A stretch of DNA of 64,000 bases, taken from NCBI GenBank assembly GCA_965225895.1, contig CBDDBR010000011.1, forward strand, positions 124,001 through 188,000, written 5' to 3'. Made by a program: the position numbers and the translations under genes. Shown here piece by piece: positions 20,613-28,803 of this stretch. The stretch is from Endobugula sp965225895. Its GTDB lineage: Bacteria > Pseudomonadota > Gammaproteobacteria > Pseudomonadales > Cellvibrionaceae. Numbering within the stretch: position 1 is the stretch's first letter; each line of letters opens with the position of its first letter. The notes under the pieces were generated by a model. That model ran no database searches. It saw only the letters and a list, made by a program, of their open reading frames with translations, and was not told the DNA's origin.

Positions 20613-23600
20613 TTGAAAGACTTACTCAACTTGTTGAAGTCCCAGGGACAAAACGACGAATTTGACTCAATTCGTATCGGTCTTGCCTCACCAGAAATGA
20701 TCCGTTCATGGTCATTTGGTGAAGTGAAAAAACCGGAAACTATTAACTATCGTACGTTTAAGCCTGAGCGTGAAGGTCTATTTTGTGCCAAAATTTTTGG
20801 CCCTGTAAAAGACTACGAATGCTTATGTGGTAAGTATAAGCGTATGAAACACCGCGGTATTATTTGTGAAAAATGTGGTGTTGAAGTTACATTAGCTAAA
20901 GTGCGTCGTGACCGTATGGGGCACATCGAATTAGCAAGCCCAGTAGCGCATATTTGGTTTTTAAAATCACTGCCTAGCCGTATTGGTCTGTTGTTAGACA
21001 TGACTTTACGCAGCATTGAGCGCGTGTTGTATTTTGAATCATACGTAGTAACCGATCCGGGCATGACAACCTTAGAAAAAGGCCAGTTATTAACGGATGA
21101 GCAATACTTTGATGCAATGGATGAGTTTCCTGATGAATTCGAAGCGAAGATGGGTGCTGAAGCTATTCAAGATTTAATGAAAGACATTAATCTTGAAGAT
21201 GAAGTGAACCGTCTGCGTGAAGAAATTCCAGAAACGAATTCTGAAACAAAAGTTAAAAAACTATCTAAACGTCTTAAATTATTAGAAGCGTTCTTCTTCT
21301 CAGGTAACAAGCCAGAGTGGATGGTGATGGCTGCATTGCCTGTTCTGCCACCAGATCTTCGTCCTTTAGTACCGCTAGATGGTGGTCGTTTTGCAACATC
21401 TGATCTGAATGATTTGTACCGTCGCGTTATTAACCGTAACAATCGTTTAAAGCGTTTATTAGATCTTAATGCGCCAGACATTATTGTGCGTAACGAAAAA
21501 CGTATGCTGCAAGAATCGGTAGATGCCTTGTTAGATAACGGTCGTCGTGGTCGTGCTATTACGGGTTCAAACAAACGTCCTCTTAAATCACTTGCCGATA
21601 TGATTAAAGGTAAGCAAGGTCGTTTCCGTCAAAACTTGTTAGGTAAGCGCGTAGATTATTCAGGTCGTTCTGTAATTGTAACGGGCCCAACATTACGCTT
21701 ACATCAATGTGGTCTTCCTAAGAAAATGGCTTTGGAATTATTTAAGCCGTTTATTTTTAGTAAATTAGAACTACGTGGCCTTGCTACAACGATTAAAGCG
21801 GCCAAGAAAATGGTTGAGCGTGAAGAGCCAGTTGTATGGGATATTCTTGACGAAGTCATTCGTGAGCACCCTGTACTACTTAACCGCGCACCTACACTTC
21901 ACCGTTTAGGTATTCAAGCATTTGAACCTGTATTGATTGAAGGTAAAGCCATTCAATTGCACCCATTAGTTTGTGCGGCATATAACGCTGACTTTGATGG
22001 TGACCAAATGGCGGTACACGTACCATTAACGATTGAAGCGCAGCTAGAAGCGCGTGCGTTAATGATGTCAACCAATAATATATTATCGCCAGCCTCTGGT
22101 GAGCCAATTATCGTACCATCGCAAGACGTGGTATTGGGCTTGTACTGGATGACGCGTGAGCGTGTGAATGCGCTAGGCGAAGGCATGGTATTTTCTGATG
22201 TTGCAGAAGTATCACGTGCTTATTATGCTGACAAAGTACATTTGCAAGCACGCATCCAAGTGCGTATTAAACAAACTATTCAGCAAGACAATGGTGACAA
22301 TGAAGTAATTACTTCAATTGTTGATACAACCGTAGGTCGTGTTTTGTTTTGGGAAATTGTGCCAGAAGGCATGCCTTTCGACATGGTGAATTTACCCATG
22401 GTTAAAAAGGCAATTTCGAAAGTCATCAACTATTGCTACCGTGTTGTTGGTTTGAAAGAAACCGTTATTTTTGCTGACCAACTAATGTACATGGGTTACA
22501 AATTCTCAACCCGTTCGGGTTCTTCTATTGGTGTGAATGACTTTGCTATTCCAGATAGTAAAGCAGAAATTATTGCTCGCGCTGATAACGAAGTGAAAGA
22601 AATTGAAGGTCAGTTTGCTTCTGGTCTTGTGACGCAAGGTGAGAAATATAACAAAGTTATCGATATTTGGTCGCGTGCAAATGACCTTGTTGCTAAATCG
22701 ATGATGGAAGGTATTTCTAAAGAAACCGTTATTAACCGTAATGGTGAAGAAGAGCAGCAAGATTCATATAACTCTGTATTTATGTATGCAGATTCAGGTG
22801 CTCGTGGTTCCCCAGCTCAGATTCGTCAGCTAGCGGGTATGCGTGGTTTGATGGCGCGTCCAGATGGCTCAATTATTGAGACGCCAATTACGGCTAACTT
22901 CCGTGAAGGTCTAAACGTACTTCAGTACTTTATTTCTACTCACGGTGCGCGTAAAGGTTTGGCTGATACCGCATTGAAAACAGCAAACTCAGGTTACCTA
23001 ACGCGTCGTCTTGTTGATGTTGCGCAAGATCTTGTTGTAACTGAACATGATTGTGGTACAGAGAACGGCTTAACGTTAACACCGATTATTGAAGGTGGTG
23101 ATATTATCGATCCACTGGGCGATCGAGTGTTAGGTCGTGTTGTTGCACAAGATGTTGTTGACCCAACAACTGGTGAAGTATTGCTTCCTGCCGGTGTGAT
23201 GATTGATGAAAAATCAGTAGGCATTGTAGAAGAAAATGCGATTGATGAAATCATTGTGCGTTCGGCGATGACTTGTGAAACACGTCATGGTATCTGTTCT
23301 AAATGTTACGGTCGTGATCTTGCTCGTGGTCACCTTGTTAATGTTGGTGAAGCTGTTGGTGTTATCGCTGCGCAATCTATTGGTGAGCCGGGTACACAGT
23401 TAACCATGCGTACATTCCACATTGGTGGTGCTGCAAGTAGAGCTTCTGCTGTTGATAGTGTACAAGTGAAACAAGAAGGTACTGTACGTTTACATAACGT
23501 GAAAGTCGTTGAAAATGTGAACAATCACCTTGTGGCGGTATCGCGTTCAGGTGAACTTGCTGTTGCAGATAGCACGGGTCGTGAACGTGAGCGTTATAAG

Positions 23601-24839
23601 ATTCCTTATGGTGCTGTTATTTCTGTGCATGATGGCGCTTCTGTTGAAGGTGGTGCAATCATCGCTAAATGGGATCCGCATACACACCCAATTATTACAG
23701 AAGTTGCGGGTAAAGTTGCATTCTCTGGTATGGAAGACGGTCTCTCAATTCGTCGTCAAACGGATGAGCTAACAGGCTTAACGTCGATTGAAATTATCGA
23801 TCCAGCAGAACGTCCTGCAGCGGGTAAAGATCTTAAGCCAGCAATTACCTTGGTGGATAAAGACGGTAATGAGCTAACGTTAGCGAACACAAATGTTCCT
23901 GCGCACTACATGTTGCCATCTAAAGCGATTCTTAGCCTGAATGACGGTGATGAAATTGGTGTAGGTGATATTATTGCTCGTATCCCACAAGAAGGTTCGA
24001 AGACTCGTGATATTACGGGTGGTCTACCGCGTGTTGCTGACTTATTCGAAGCACGTAAGCCGAAAGAACCAGCAATTCTTGCTGAGATCTCAGGTACTGT
24101 GAGCTACGGTAAAGAGACGAAAGGTAAGTTCCGCTTAGTGATTACCCCAACGGATGGTCAGCCATTAGAAGACGGTTCTGATCACTACGAAGTTCTCATT
24201 CCTAAACATCGTCAAATGACTGTGTTTGAAGGTGAGCAAGTAGAGAAAGGTGAAGTTGTATCGGATGGTCCAAGTAATCCGCACGACATCTTACGTCTAC
24301 GTGGTGTTGAAGCGTTAGCGCGTTATATCACTAACGAGATTCAAGACGTTTATCGTTTACAGGGTGTAAAAATTAACGATAAGCACATTGAAACGATTGT
24401 TCGCCAAATGCTACGTAAAGTTGAAATTACAGGTATGGGTGAATCAACCTTCGTTAAAGGTGAGCAAGTTGAATACACCGATGTGCTTGAACAAAACGAA
24501 GGTCTTCGTGATGAAGACAAATTACCAGCACGCTTCCAGCGTCAGTTATTAGGTATTACCAAAGCCTCGTTGGCGACGGAATCCTTTATCTCAGCGGCTT
24601 CTTTCCAAGAAACTACACGAGTATTAACTGAGGCCGCCGTAACGGGTAAGAAAGATTACCTACGTGGCCTGAAAGAAAACGTGGTGGTAGGTCGCTTGAT
24701 TCCTGCGGGTACAGGTTTGGCATATCATGCCGAGCGTAAACGCAAACGTTCAGCTGAAAAAGAAACGCATTCAGAAGGCGTAAGCGCAGCAGAAGTCGAA
24801 GCAGCGTTAACAGAAGCACTACAATCAAGTTCGAGCTAA
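20613..24839 (+). CDS. rpoC: DNA-directed RNA polymerase subunit beta'
   Basis: Largest core subunit, holding the catalytic magnesium. Motifs in order: the N-terminal zinc site with Cys pairs around CLCGKY and CEKCG, the catalytic NADFDGDQMAVH near residue 457, the trigger-loop region, and the second zinc site at CETRHGICSKC. Length 1408 aa is normal. The start is TTG at 20613, decided by GGAGG seven bases upstream. The gene ends at an intrinsic terminator. Confidence 0.99.
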   Translation: MKDLLNLLKSQGQNDEFDSIRIGLASPEMIRSWSFGEVKKPETINYRTFKPEREGLFCAKIFGPVKDYECLCGKYKRMKHRGIICEKCGVEVTLAKVRRDRMGHIELASPVAHIWFLKSLPSRIGLLLDMTLRSIERVLYFESYVVTDPGMTTLEKGQLLTDEQYFDAMDEFPDEFEAKMGAEAIQDLMKDINLEDEVNRLREEIPETNSETKVKKLSKRLKLLEAFFFSGNKPEWMVMAALPVLPPDLRPLVPLDGGRFATSDLNDLYRRVINRNNRLKRLLDLNAPDIIVRNEKRMLQESVDALLDNGRRGRAITGSNKRPLKSLADMIKGKQGRFRQNLLGKRVDYSGRSVIVTGPTLRLHQCGLPKKMALELFKPFIFSKLELRGLATTIKAAKKMVEREEPVVWDILDEVIREHPVLLNRAPTLHRLGIQAFEPVLIEGKAIQLHPLVCAAYNADFDGDQMAVHVPLTIEAQLEARALMMSTNNILSPASGEPIIVPSQDVVLGLYWMTRERVNALGEGMVFSDVAEVSRAYYADKVHLQARIQVRIKQTIQQDNGDNEVITSIVDTTVGRVLFWEIVPEGMPFDMVNLPMVKKAISKVINYCYRVVGLKETVIFADQLMYMGYKFSTRSGSSIGVNDFAIPDSKAEIIARADNEVKEIEGQFASGLVTQGEKYNKVIDIWSRANDLVAKSMMEGISKETVINRNGEEEQQDSYNSVFMYADSGARGSPAQIRQLAGMRGLMARPDGSIIETPITANFREGLNVLQYFISTHGARKGLADTALKTANSGYLTRRLVDVAQDLVVTEHDCGTENGLTLTPIIEGGDIIDPLGDRVLGRVVAQDVVDPTTGEVLLPAGVMIDEKSVGIVEENAIDEIIVRSAMTCETRHGICSKCYGRDLARGHLVNVGEAVGVIAAQSIGEPGTQLTMRTFHIGGAASRASAVDSVQVKQEGTVRLHNVKVVENVNNHLVAVSRSGELAVADSTGRERERYKIPYGAVISVHDGASVEGGAIIAKWDPHTHPIITEVAGKVAFSGMEDGLSIRRQTDELTGLTSIEIIDPAERPAAGKDLKPAITLVDKDGNELTLANTNVPAHYMLPSKAILSLNDGDEIGVGDIIARIPQEGSKTRDITGGLPRVADLFEARKPKEPAILAEISGTVSYGKETKGKFRLVITPTDGQPLEDGSDHYEVLIPKHRQMTVFEGEQVEKGEVVSDGPSNPHDILRLRGVEALARYITNEIQDVYRLQGVKINDKHIETIVRQMLRKVEITGMGESTFVKGEQVEYTDVLEQNEGLRDEDKLPARFQRQLLGITKASLATESFISAASFQETTRVLTEAAVTGKKDYLRGLKENVVVGRLIPAGTGLAYHAERKRKRSAEKETHSEGVSAAEVEAALTEALQSSSS

Positions 24840-24864
24840 TTCTTACTTGATCGAGTGTTAATAT

Positions 24865-24893
24865 AATAAAAGCCTCCTTTTGGGGGCTTTTAT
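24865..24893 (+). terminator. Intrinsic terminator after rpoC
   Basis: AAAAGCCTCC/GGGGGCTTTT hairpin followed by a T-rich stretch, about 26 bases after the rpoC stop. It closes the rpo transcription unit and separates it from the genes before rpsL. Confidence 0.85.
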
Positions 24894-24982
24894 GTTTGTG
24901 GTATTAGATGTTTTTGGTATGTGTAATAGTGATATTATTTAATATACTGCATTACATGAATATAAAGAGGTTGCTAACAGTC

Positions 24983-25927
24983 ATGATGAAAATAATGACT
25001 TTATATATCATTGCTTGTTTATGGGGTTTTAGTACATTGTCCCATGCAAAAAGCGAAGACTTTAGATTGTTGCCTGATCATACTATGCAACCCAAATCTT
25101 TGATTGATGTGGCTGATCGCTACCCTCATGCAATTATCTCTGAGCTATCGACAGGCAAATTGTATGTTTATCAACGGCAGGCGGATGATAGCTTTTTATT
25201 GCTGGAAACTATGAAAACATCCATTGGTAAGGATGGTTACGGCAAAAATATTGAAGGGGATAATAAAACTCCTGTGGGTGTGTATCGCATTGTGAGCCAT
25301 CTAACACCCACACAACTCGATGACTTTTATGGTCACGCAGCATACCCTGTGAATTATCCTAACGCATGGGATAAGCGAAATCAGAGAACGGGATATGGTA
25401 TCTGGCTGCATGCTGAACCTATGGGGCTAAAAGAAAAGACGCGTCCCCTACTTGATAGTAATGGCTGTGTAGTATTGTCGAATAACGACATCGATAAAAT
25501 TAACCAATATATTGATGTGGGCTATACCTATATCGTGATGACACCTAAGGTTGAAATGGTGCCTGTTACGCAAGTGGCACGATTGCGTAAACACATACAT
25601 CAGCGTATTGATGATTGGCAGCGAGCATGGGAATCTTTAGCTCCTGCACCTTATTTGGCTTTTTATTCCACCGATTTTAATAATTTAGAGAAAAATTGGG
25701 ATCAATGGGTAAGCTATAAAAAACGTGTAAATGGCAGTAAAAAGTTTATAGACATCAATATTTCAGACGTGGGTATTTATGATTACCCCGGTGAAAAAAA
25801 TATGCTGTGGGTTGAGTACTACCAAACTTACAGAAGTAGTAACTTTGAATCCAATGGTTGGAAGCGGCAACTGTGGAAATTAGAAGCCGATAATGTGTGG
25901 CGTATTATCTATGAAGGTGGTGGCTAA
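24983..25927 (+). CDS. L,D-transpeptidase, YafK-like (YkuD domain)
   Basis: Periplasmic enzyme of the YkuD family, which uses a cysteine to form or cleave links at meso-diaminopimelate in peptidoglycan. From the chosen start there is a signal peptide (TLYIIACLWGFSTLSHA, about residues 5-22), the YkuD domain, and the catalytic motif HAEP followed by SNGCVVLSN with Cys162. The C-terminal part resembles the NTF2-like domain seen in YafK relatives. In-frame ATGs at 24908 and 24956 would lengthen the N terminus. I chose 24983 because it places the signal peptide at the start, although the AAGAGG site is 12 bases away. The 3' end overlaps the convergent M14 peptidase gene by 23 bases. Whether it attaches lipoproteins, makes 3-3 links or cleaves links cannot be told. 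Confidence 0.87.
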   Translation: MMKIMTLYIIACLWGFSTLSHAKSEDFRLLPDHTMQPKSLIDVADRYPHAIISELSTGKLYVYQRQADDSFLLLETMKTSIGKDGYGKNIEGDNKTPVGVYRIVSHLTPTQLDDFYGHAAYPVNYPNAWDKRNQRTGYGIWLHAEPMGLKEKTRPLLDSNGCVVLSNNDIDKINQYIDVGYTYIVMTPKVEMVPVTQVARLRKHIHQRIDDWQRAWESLAPAPYLAFYSTDFNNLEKNWDQWVSYKKRVNGSKKFIDINISDVGIYDYPGEKNMLWVEYYQTYRSSNFESNGWKRQLWKLEADNVWRIIYEGGG

Positions 25928-26819
25928 TCGTATTGTCAACAAAGGCCGTCTCTAGCTTGCCTTTCTTTTCGAGTTTAGGGACTTCTTTACGTAACCACTT
26001 GACGATATCTACCCACATACGTGTAATCTCTTGTTCTGACGGCATAATCCCAGCAGATGCCAGCTCTACCGTTACCACAGGAATATTGAGATCGACCCCC
26101 GCATAATTCCCTAGTGACCCTGGGTAAGTACCTAGTAGGCGCAGCTGTAAGCTTCCTAAACGTTTTGGGGCGCTAATAGAACCATCGAAATCCACCAGTC
26201 GATGCGGTGCATGAACAGCAATAATTACATCAGGTTGAAAATTATCAATTGTTTGGGTGAACCATTGGGTTTCTAGCTCGCTAGTTGCTTTAGCACCTGG
26301 GTAGCGACGAGGGTTTTTGTAGGTGCGTTCATGCCAATATTTCAGTGCAAGTTGATCCCAATTGGCAGATGGAAAATTTCTATTAAGATCTACGCCGTTT
26401 GCATTCTGGCGTTGAGATTTCTTTTGTAACAAGCCGTCAGGGTTGAGACAGGGAACAACCGTCCAATGAAAAAGCCCTGAATGGTGTTTGTTAAGTTTAT
26501 CCATCCATTTAAACATAATGGATGTTGCAGAATATTCATCCCCGTGAATTCCCCCCATAAGTAATACTTTGCCTAGTGGCTCGCGCGATGCTAATGGCGG
26601 ATATTCTTTATACGCTAAAGGGCGCCCTTCGGTAGACCTTCCATTGTTGTGCGTCAGCGCTTGCGCTATGCAATTAGATTCACTGACACTGCCGAGCTTA
26701 TTGCCTATATCACGGCATAAGTTATTAATGCTATTTGTATTTTCTTTATCCGCACTACTGGGTAGTGCCCACAATAATAAAAGATAAGTACATAATCGTA
26801 AAAATAAAAAATGTCGCAT
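25905..26819 (-). CDS. Exported M14-family zinc peptidase, MpaA-like
   Basis: Zinc carboxypeptidase/amidase fold. Visible are a signal peptide (about residues 1-23), the zinc motif HGDE in GGIHGDEYSATS, NPDG, the substrate loop GVDLNRNFP, a third zinc ligand candidate in AVHAPH, and the general-base Glu in TVELAS. It resembles murein peptide amidase MpaA, which cleaves gamma-D-Glu-DAP in recycled murein peptides. Unlike E. coli MpaA, which is cytoplasmic, this one appears to be exported. It converges on the L,D-transpeptidase gene, which fits a role in wall turnover. Another substrate for the M14 fold is possible. Confidence 0.83.
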   Translation of the reverse strand: MRHFLFLRLCTYLLLLWALPSSADKENTNSINNLCRDIGNKLGSVSESNCIAQALTHNNGRSTEGRPLAYKEYPPLASREPLGKVLLMGGIHGDEYSATSIMFKWMDKLNKHHSGLFHWTVVPCLNPDGLLQKKSQRQNANGVDLNRNFPSANWDQLALKYWHERTYKNPRRYPGAKATSELETQWFTQTIDNFQPDVIIAVHAPHRLVDFDGSISAPKRLGSLQLRLLGTYPGSLGNYAGVDLNIPVVTVELASAGIMPSEQEITRMWVDIVKWLRKEVPKLEKKGKLETAFVDNTISHHLHR

Positions 26820-26935
26820 AAGTATGATAACTTGCAGTTAAATGGCGTTATTTATAAGGTTATGTAAGATTATAGGTAATTTTAGCAATATTCCCCATCG
26901 ATAAGGACTATATTGCTAAAACTAAATGGAGATGT

Positions 26936-27388
26936 CTATTTATTCAATAGCTTAGCTAGTGCGCTGTTGGGGTTTTTGAGTTCTAATAAGATGAGTATTC
27001 CAGCGCATACCCACGTTGCACAAGCCATCATAAATAATACGCCGCCATCATCGCCAATTTGCGCACCCGTTGCTGCATCAAATAACGGCATAATAATACC
27101 TAGCGGTGTGAACAAATGAAAGATAATGGCTCCACTCATAATGCCCATCGCCATAACCGCAGCAAGAGAGCGTAATCCTGTAAACAGTAGCATGGCGGTA
27201 ATGAGTTCAGCCGCTCCAATTAAATAACCGCCATATACACCAAACCACGTTAATCCTGACCATTCGCCAAGAGTGGTAAATATGTGTTGTGTTTCCAGAG
27301 AGTTAGAAAACTTAAAAGGCAGTGATTGCAAAAAGACAAACGCAATAAATACGCATAAAAGATTAGGGAGAGTGAAATACTTTTTCAT
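26936..27388 (-). CDS. DoxX-like integral membrane protein
   Basis: 150-aa protein with four predicted TM helices (about residues 5-25, 47-70, 74-95 and 113-135). The pattern, with GAAELITAMLLFTGLRSLAA in the second helix, fits the DoxX/SURF4 family. The function is not known; relatives are linked to redox or quinone chemistry in some bacteria. It is read away from the rpsL promoter and lies between the rpo and str clusters. No catalytic motif is visible. Confidence 0.7.
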   Translation of the reverse strand: MKKYFTLPNLLCVFIAFVFLQSLPFKFSNSLETQHIFTTLGEWSGLTWFGVYGGYLIGAAELITAMLLFTGLRSLAAVMAMGIMSGAIIFHLFTPLGIIMPLFDAATGAQIGDDGGVLFMMACATWVCAGILILLELKNPNSALAKLLNK

Positions 27389-27513
27389 AATGAGAAACCT
27401 CTTTTTTATTGTTGTTGCTATCTTATAACATTGACACTAATCGATCTAATACGTTTCATGGTTACAGAGGAGATATGTGCACGTTTACTCGATGTTTTAG
27501 CGCCCGTTAATAC

Positions 27514-27542
27514 TTGACCTTTCTTTTTCTACTCCGTACAAT
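27514..27542 (+). promoter_or_regulatory. str operon promoter
   Basis: TTGACC at 27514-27519 and TACAAT at 27537-27542 are spaced by exactly 17 bases. GCGCAACCCC follows directly, a GC-rich discriminator typical of stringently controlled promoters. The leader to rpsL is about 110 bases and contains short hairpins (ACCCC/GGGGT and CTCC/GGAG at 27548-27580). Confidence 0.78.
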
Positions 27543-27658
27543 GCGCAACCCCTATTTCTTGGGGTGTCTCCTTATGGAGGTTTTATATTAATTAGTCTGA
27601 TCTTTGTATACATTGTATAAATAAGAGAAAGACCTAAACAACGTTGGAGTTATATTTC

Positions 27659-28030
27659 ATGGCAACGATCAACCAATTGGTTCGTAAGCCTAGAAAGCGT
27701 AAAGTACAAAAGAGTGACGTACCTGCTCTACAAGGTAACCCTCAAAAGCGCGGTGTTTGTACCCGTGTTTATACTACTACACCGAAGAAACCAAACTCGG
27801 CACTACGTAAAGTATGTCGTGTACGCCTAACTAATGGCTTTGAGGTAACTTCGTACATTGGTGGTGAAGGGCATAACTTGCAAGAGCATAGTGTGGTATT
27901 GATTCGTGGCGGTCGTGTAAAAGATTTGCCAGGTGTTCGTTACCATACCGTTCGCGGTAGCTTAGACACCTCAGGTGTTGCTAATCGTAAACAGGCACGT
28001 TCGAAGTACGGTACTAAGCGTCCTAAGTAA
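27659..28030 (+). CDS. rpsL: 30S ribosomal protein S12
   Basis: Decoding-centre protein that controls accuracy. It reads MATINQLVRKPRKRK at the N terminus and is 123 aa. TTGGAG lies upstream of the ATG; a start at 27644 would add five atypical residues. The streptomycin-related lysines in TPKKPNSALR and GGRVKDLPGVRYH are wild type. It is the first gene of the str unit, after the promoter at 27514. Confidence 0.98.
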   Translation: MATINQLVRKPRKRKVQKSDVPALQGNPQKRGVCTRVYTTTPKKPNSALRKVCRVRLTNGFEVTSYIGGEGHNLQEHSVVLIRGGRVKDLPGVRYHTVRGSLDTSGVANRKQARSKYGTKRPK

Positions 28031-28195
28031 GTTGTCTACGGACATCTTATAAAGGGCAAAGTACTGCTTTTTAGCCAAGATTGAACAAAGAGTAAGGCTA
28101 AGCGCGCTTGCCAAGAGTAAGAAAGGTCTAAAGATCTTCTTAATCATCAAGTAAGAGCGTTGTCTTAGAATTAACCTGAAACAGAGGCGAATAAA

Positions 28196-28669
28196 ATGCC
28201 AAGAAGAAGAGTCGTCGCGAAACGCGAGATTTTACCTGATCCAAAATACGGTAATATCACGTTAGCGAAATTTATGAACATACTAATGATCAGCGGTAAA
28301 AAAGCCGTTGCTGAGCGTATCGTATACGGTGCCTTAGATTTAGTAGGTCAAAAAGCAACAGATAAAGATGCTCTAGAGACTTTTAACGAAGCGCTAGAGA
28401 AAATTGCTCCACTGGTAGAGGTTAAATCTCGCCGTGTAGGTGGTGCAACGTATCAGGTGCCTGTTGAAGTACGTCCTGCACGTCGTGAAGCACTAGCGAT
28501 GCGTTGGTTAGTAGAGTACTCGCGTAACCGTAGCGAAAAATCAATGGCTGCTCGTTTAGCGGGTGAGTTAATTGATGCAGCGCAAGGCAAAGGTAACGCA
28601 GTGAAGAAACGTGAAGACGTTCACCGCATGGCGGAAGCGAACAAAGCGTTCTCTCATTACCGTTTCTAA
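28196..28669 (+). CDS. rpsG: 30S ribosomal protein S7
   Basis: Primary binder of the 16S 3' major domain; in E. coli it also represses the operon by binding the rpsL-rpsG spacer. The full 157-aa sequence from MPRRRVVAKREILPDPKYG to NKAFSHYRF is recognisable, including GGATYQVPVEVRP. The spacer from rpsL is 165 bases, longer than in E. coli, and could hold such a site; I did not define it. An intrinsic terminator follows before fusA. Confidence 0.98.
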   Translation: MPRRRVVAKREILPDPKYGNITLAKFMNILMISGKKAVAERIVYGALDLVGQKATDKDALETFNEALEKIAPLVEVKSRRVGGATYQVPVEVRPARREALAMRWLVEYSRNRSEKSMAARLAGELIDAAQGKGNAVKKREDVHRMAEANKAFSHYRF

Positions 28670-28742
28670 GTACTGTATTGGTTATATACTTTTATTGTGT
28701 CATTTATGGCTAGCAATAAAAGTGTCATAGCACAATCGTAAC

Positions 28743-28774
28743 AAAAGGCAGCTATTATTGGCTGCCTTTTTTTT
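28743..28774 (+). terminator. Intrinsic terminator/attenuator between rpsG and fusA
   Basis: A perfect 10-bp stem AAAAGGCAGC/GCTGCCTTTT with an eight-base loop runs into twelve consecutive T. It lies 74 bases after rpsG and 30 bases before the fusA start. A second hairpin (CTTTTATTG/CAATAAAAG, 28689-28722) precedes it. It should lower or separate fusA-tufA expression from rpsL-rpsG. Confidence 0.88.
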
Positions 28775-28803
28775 AATATTGATTTTATTGAGGAATATAC
28801 ACA

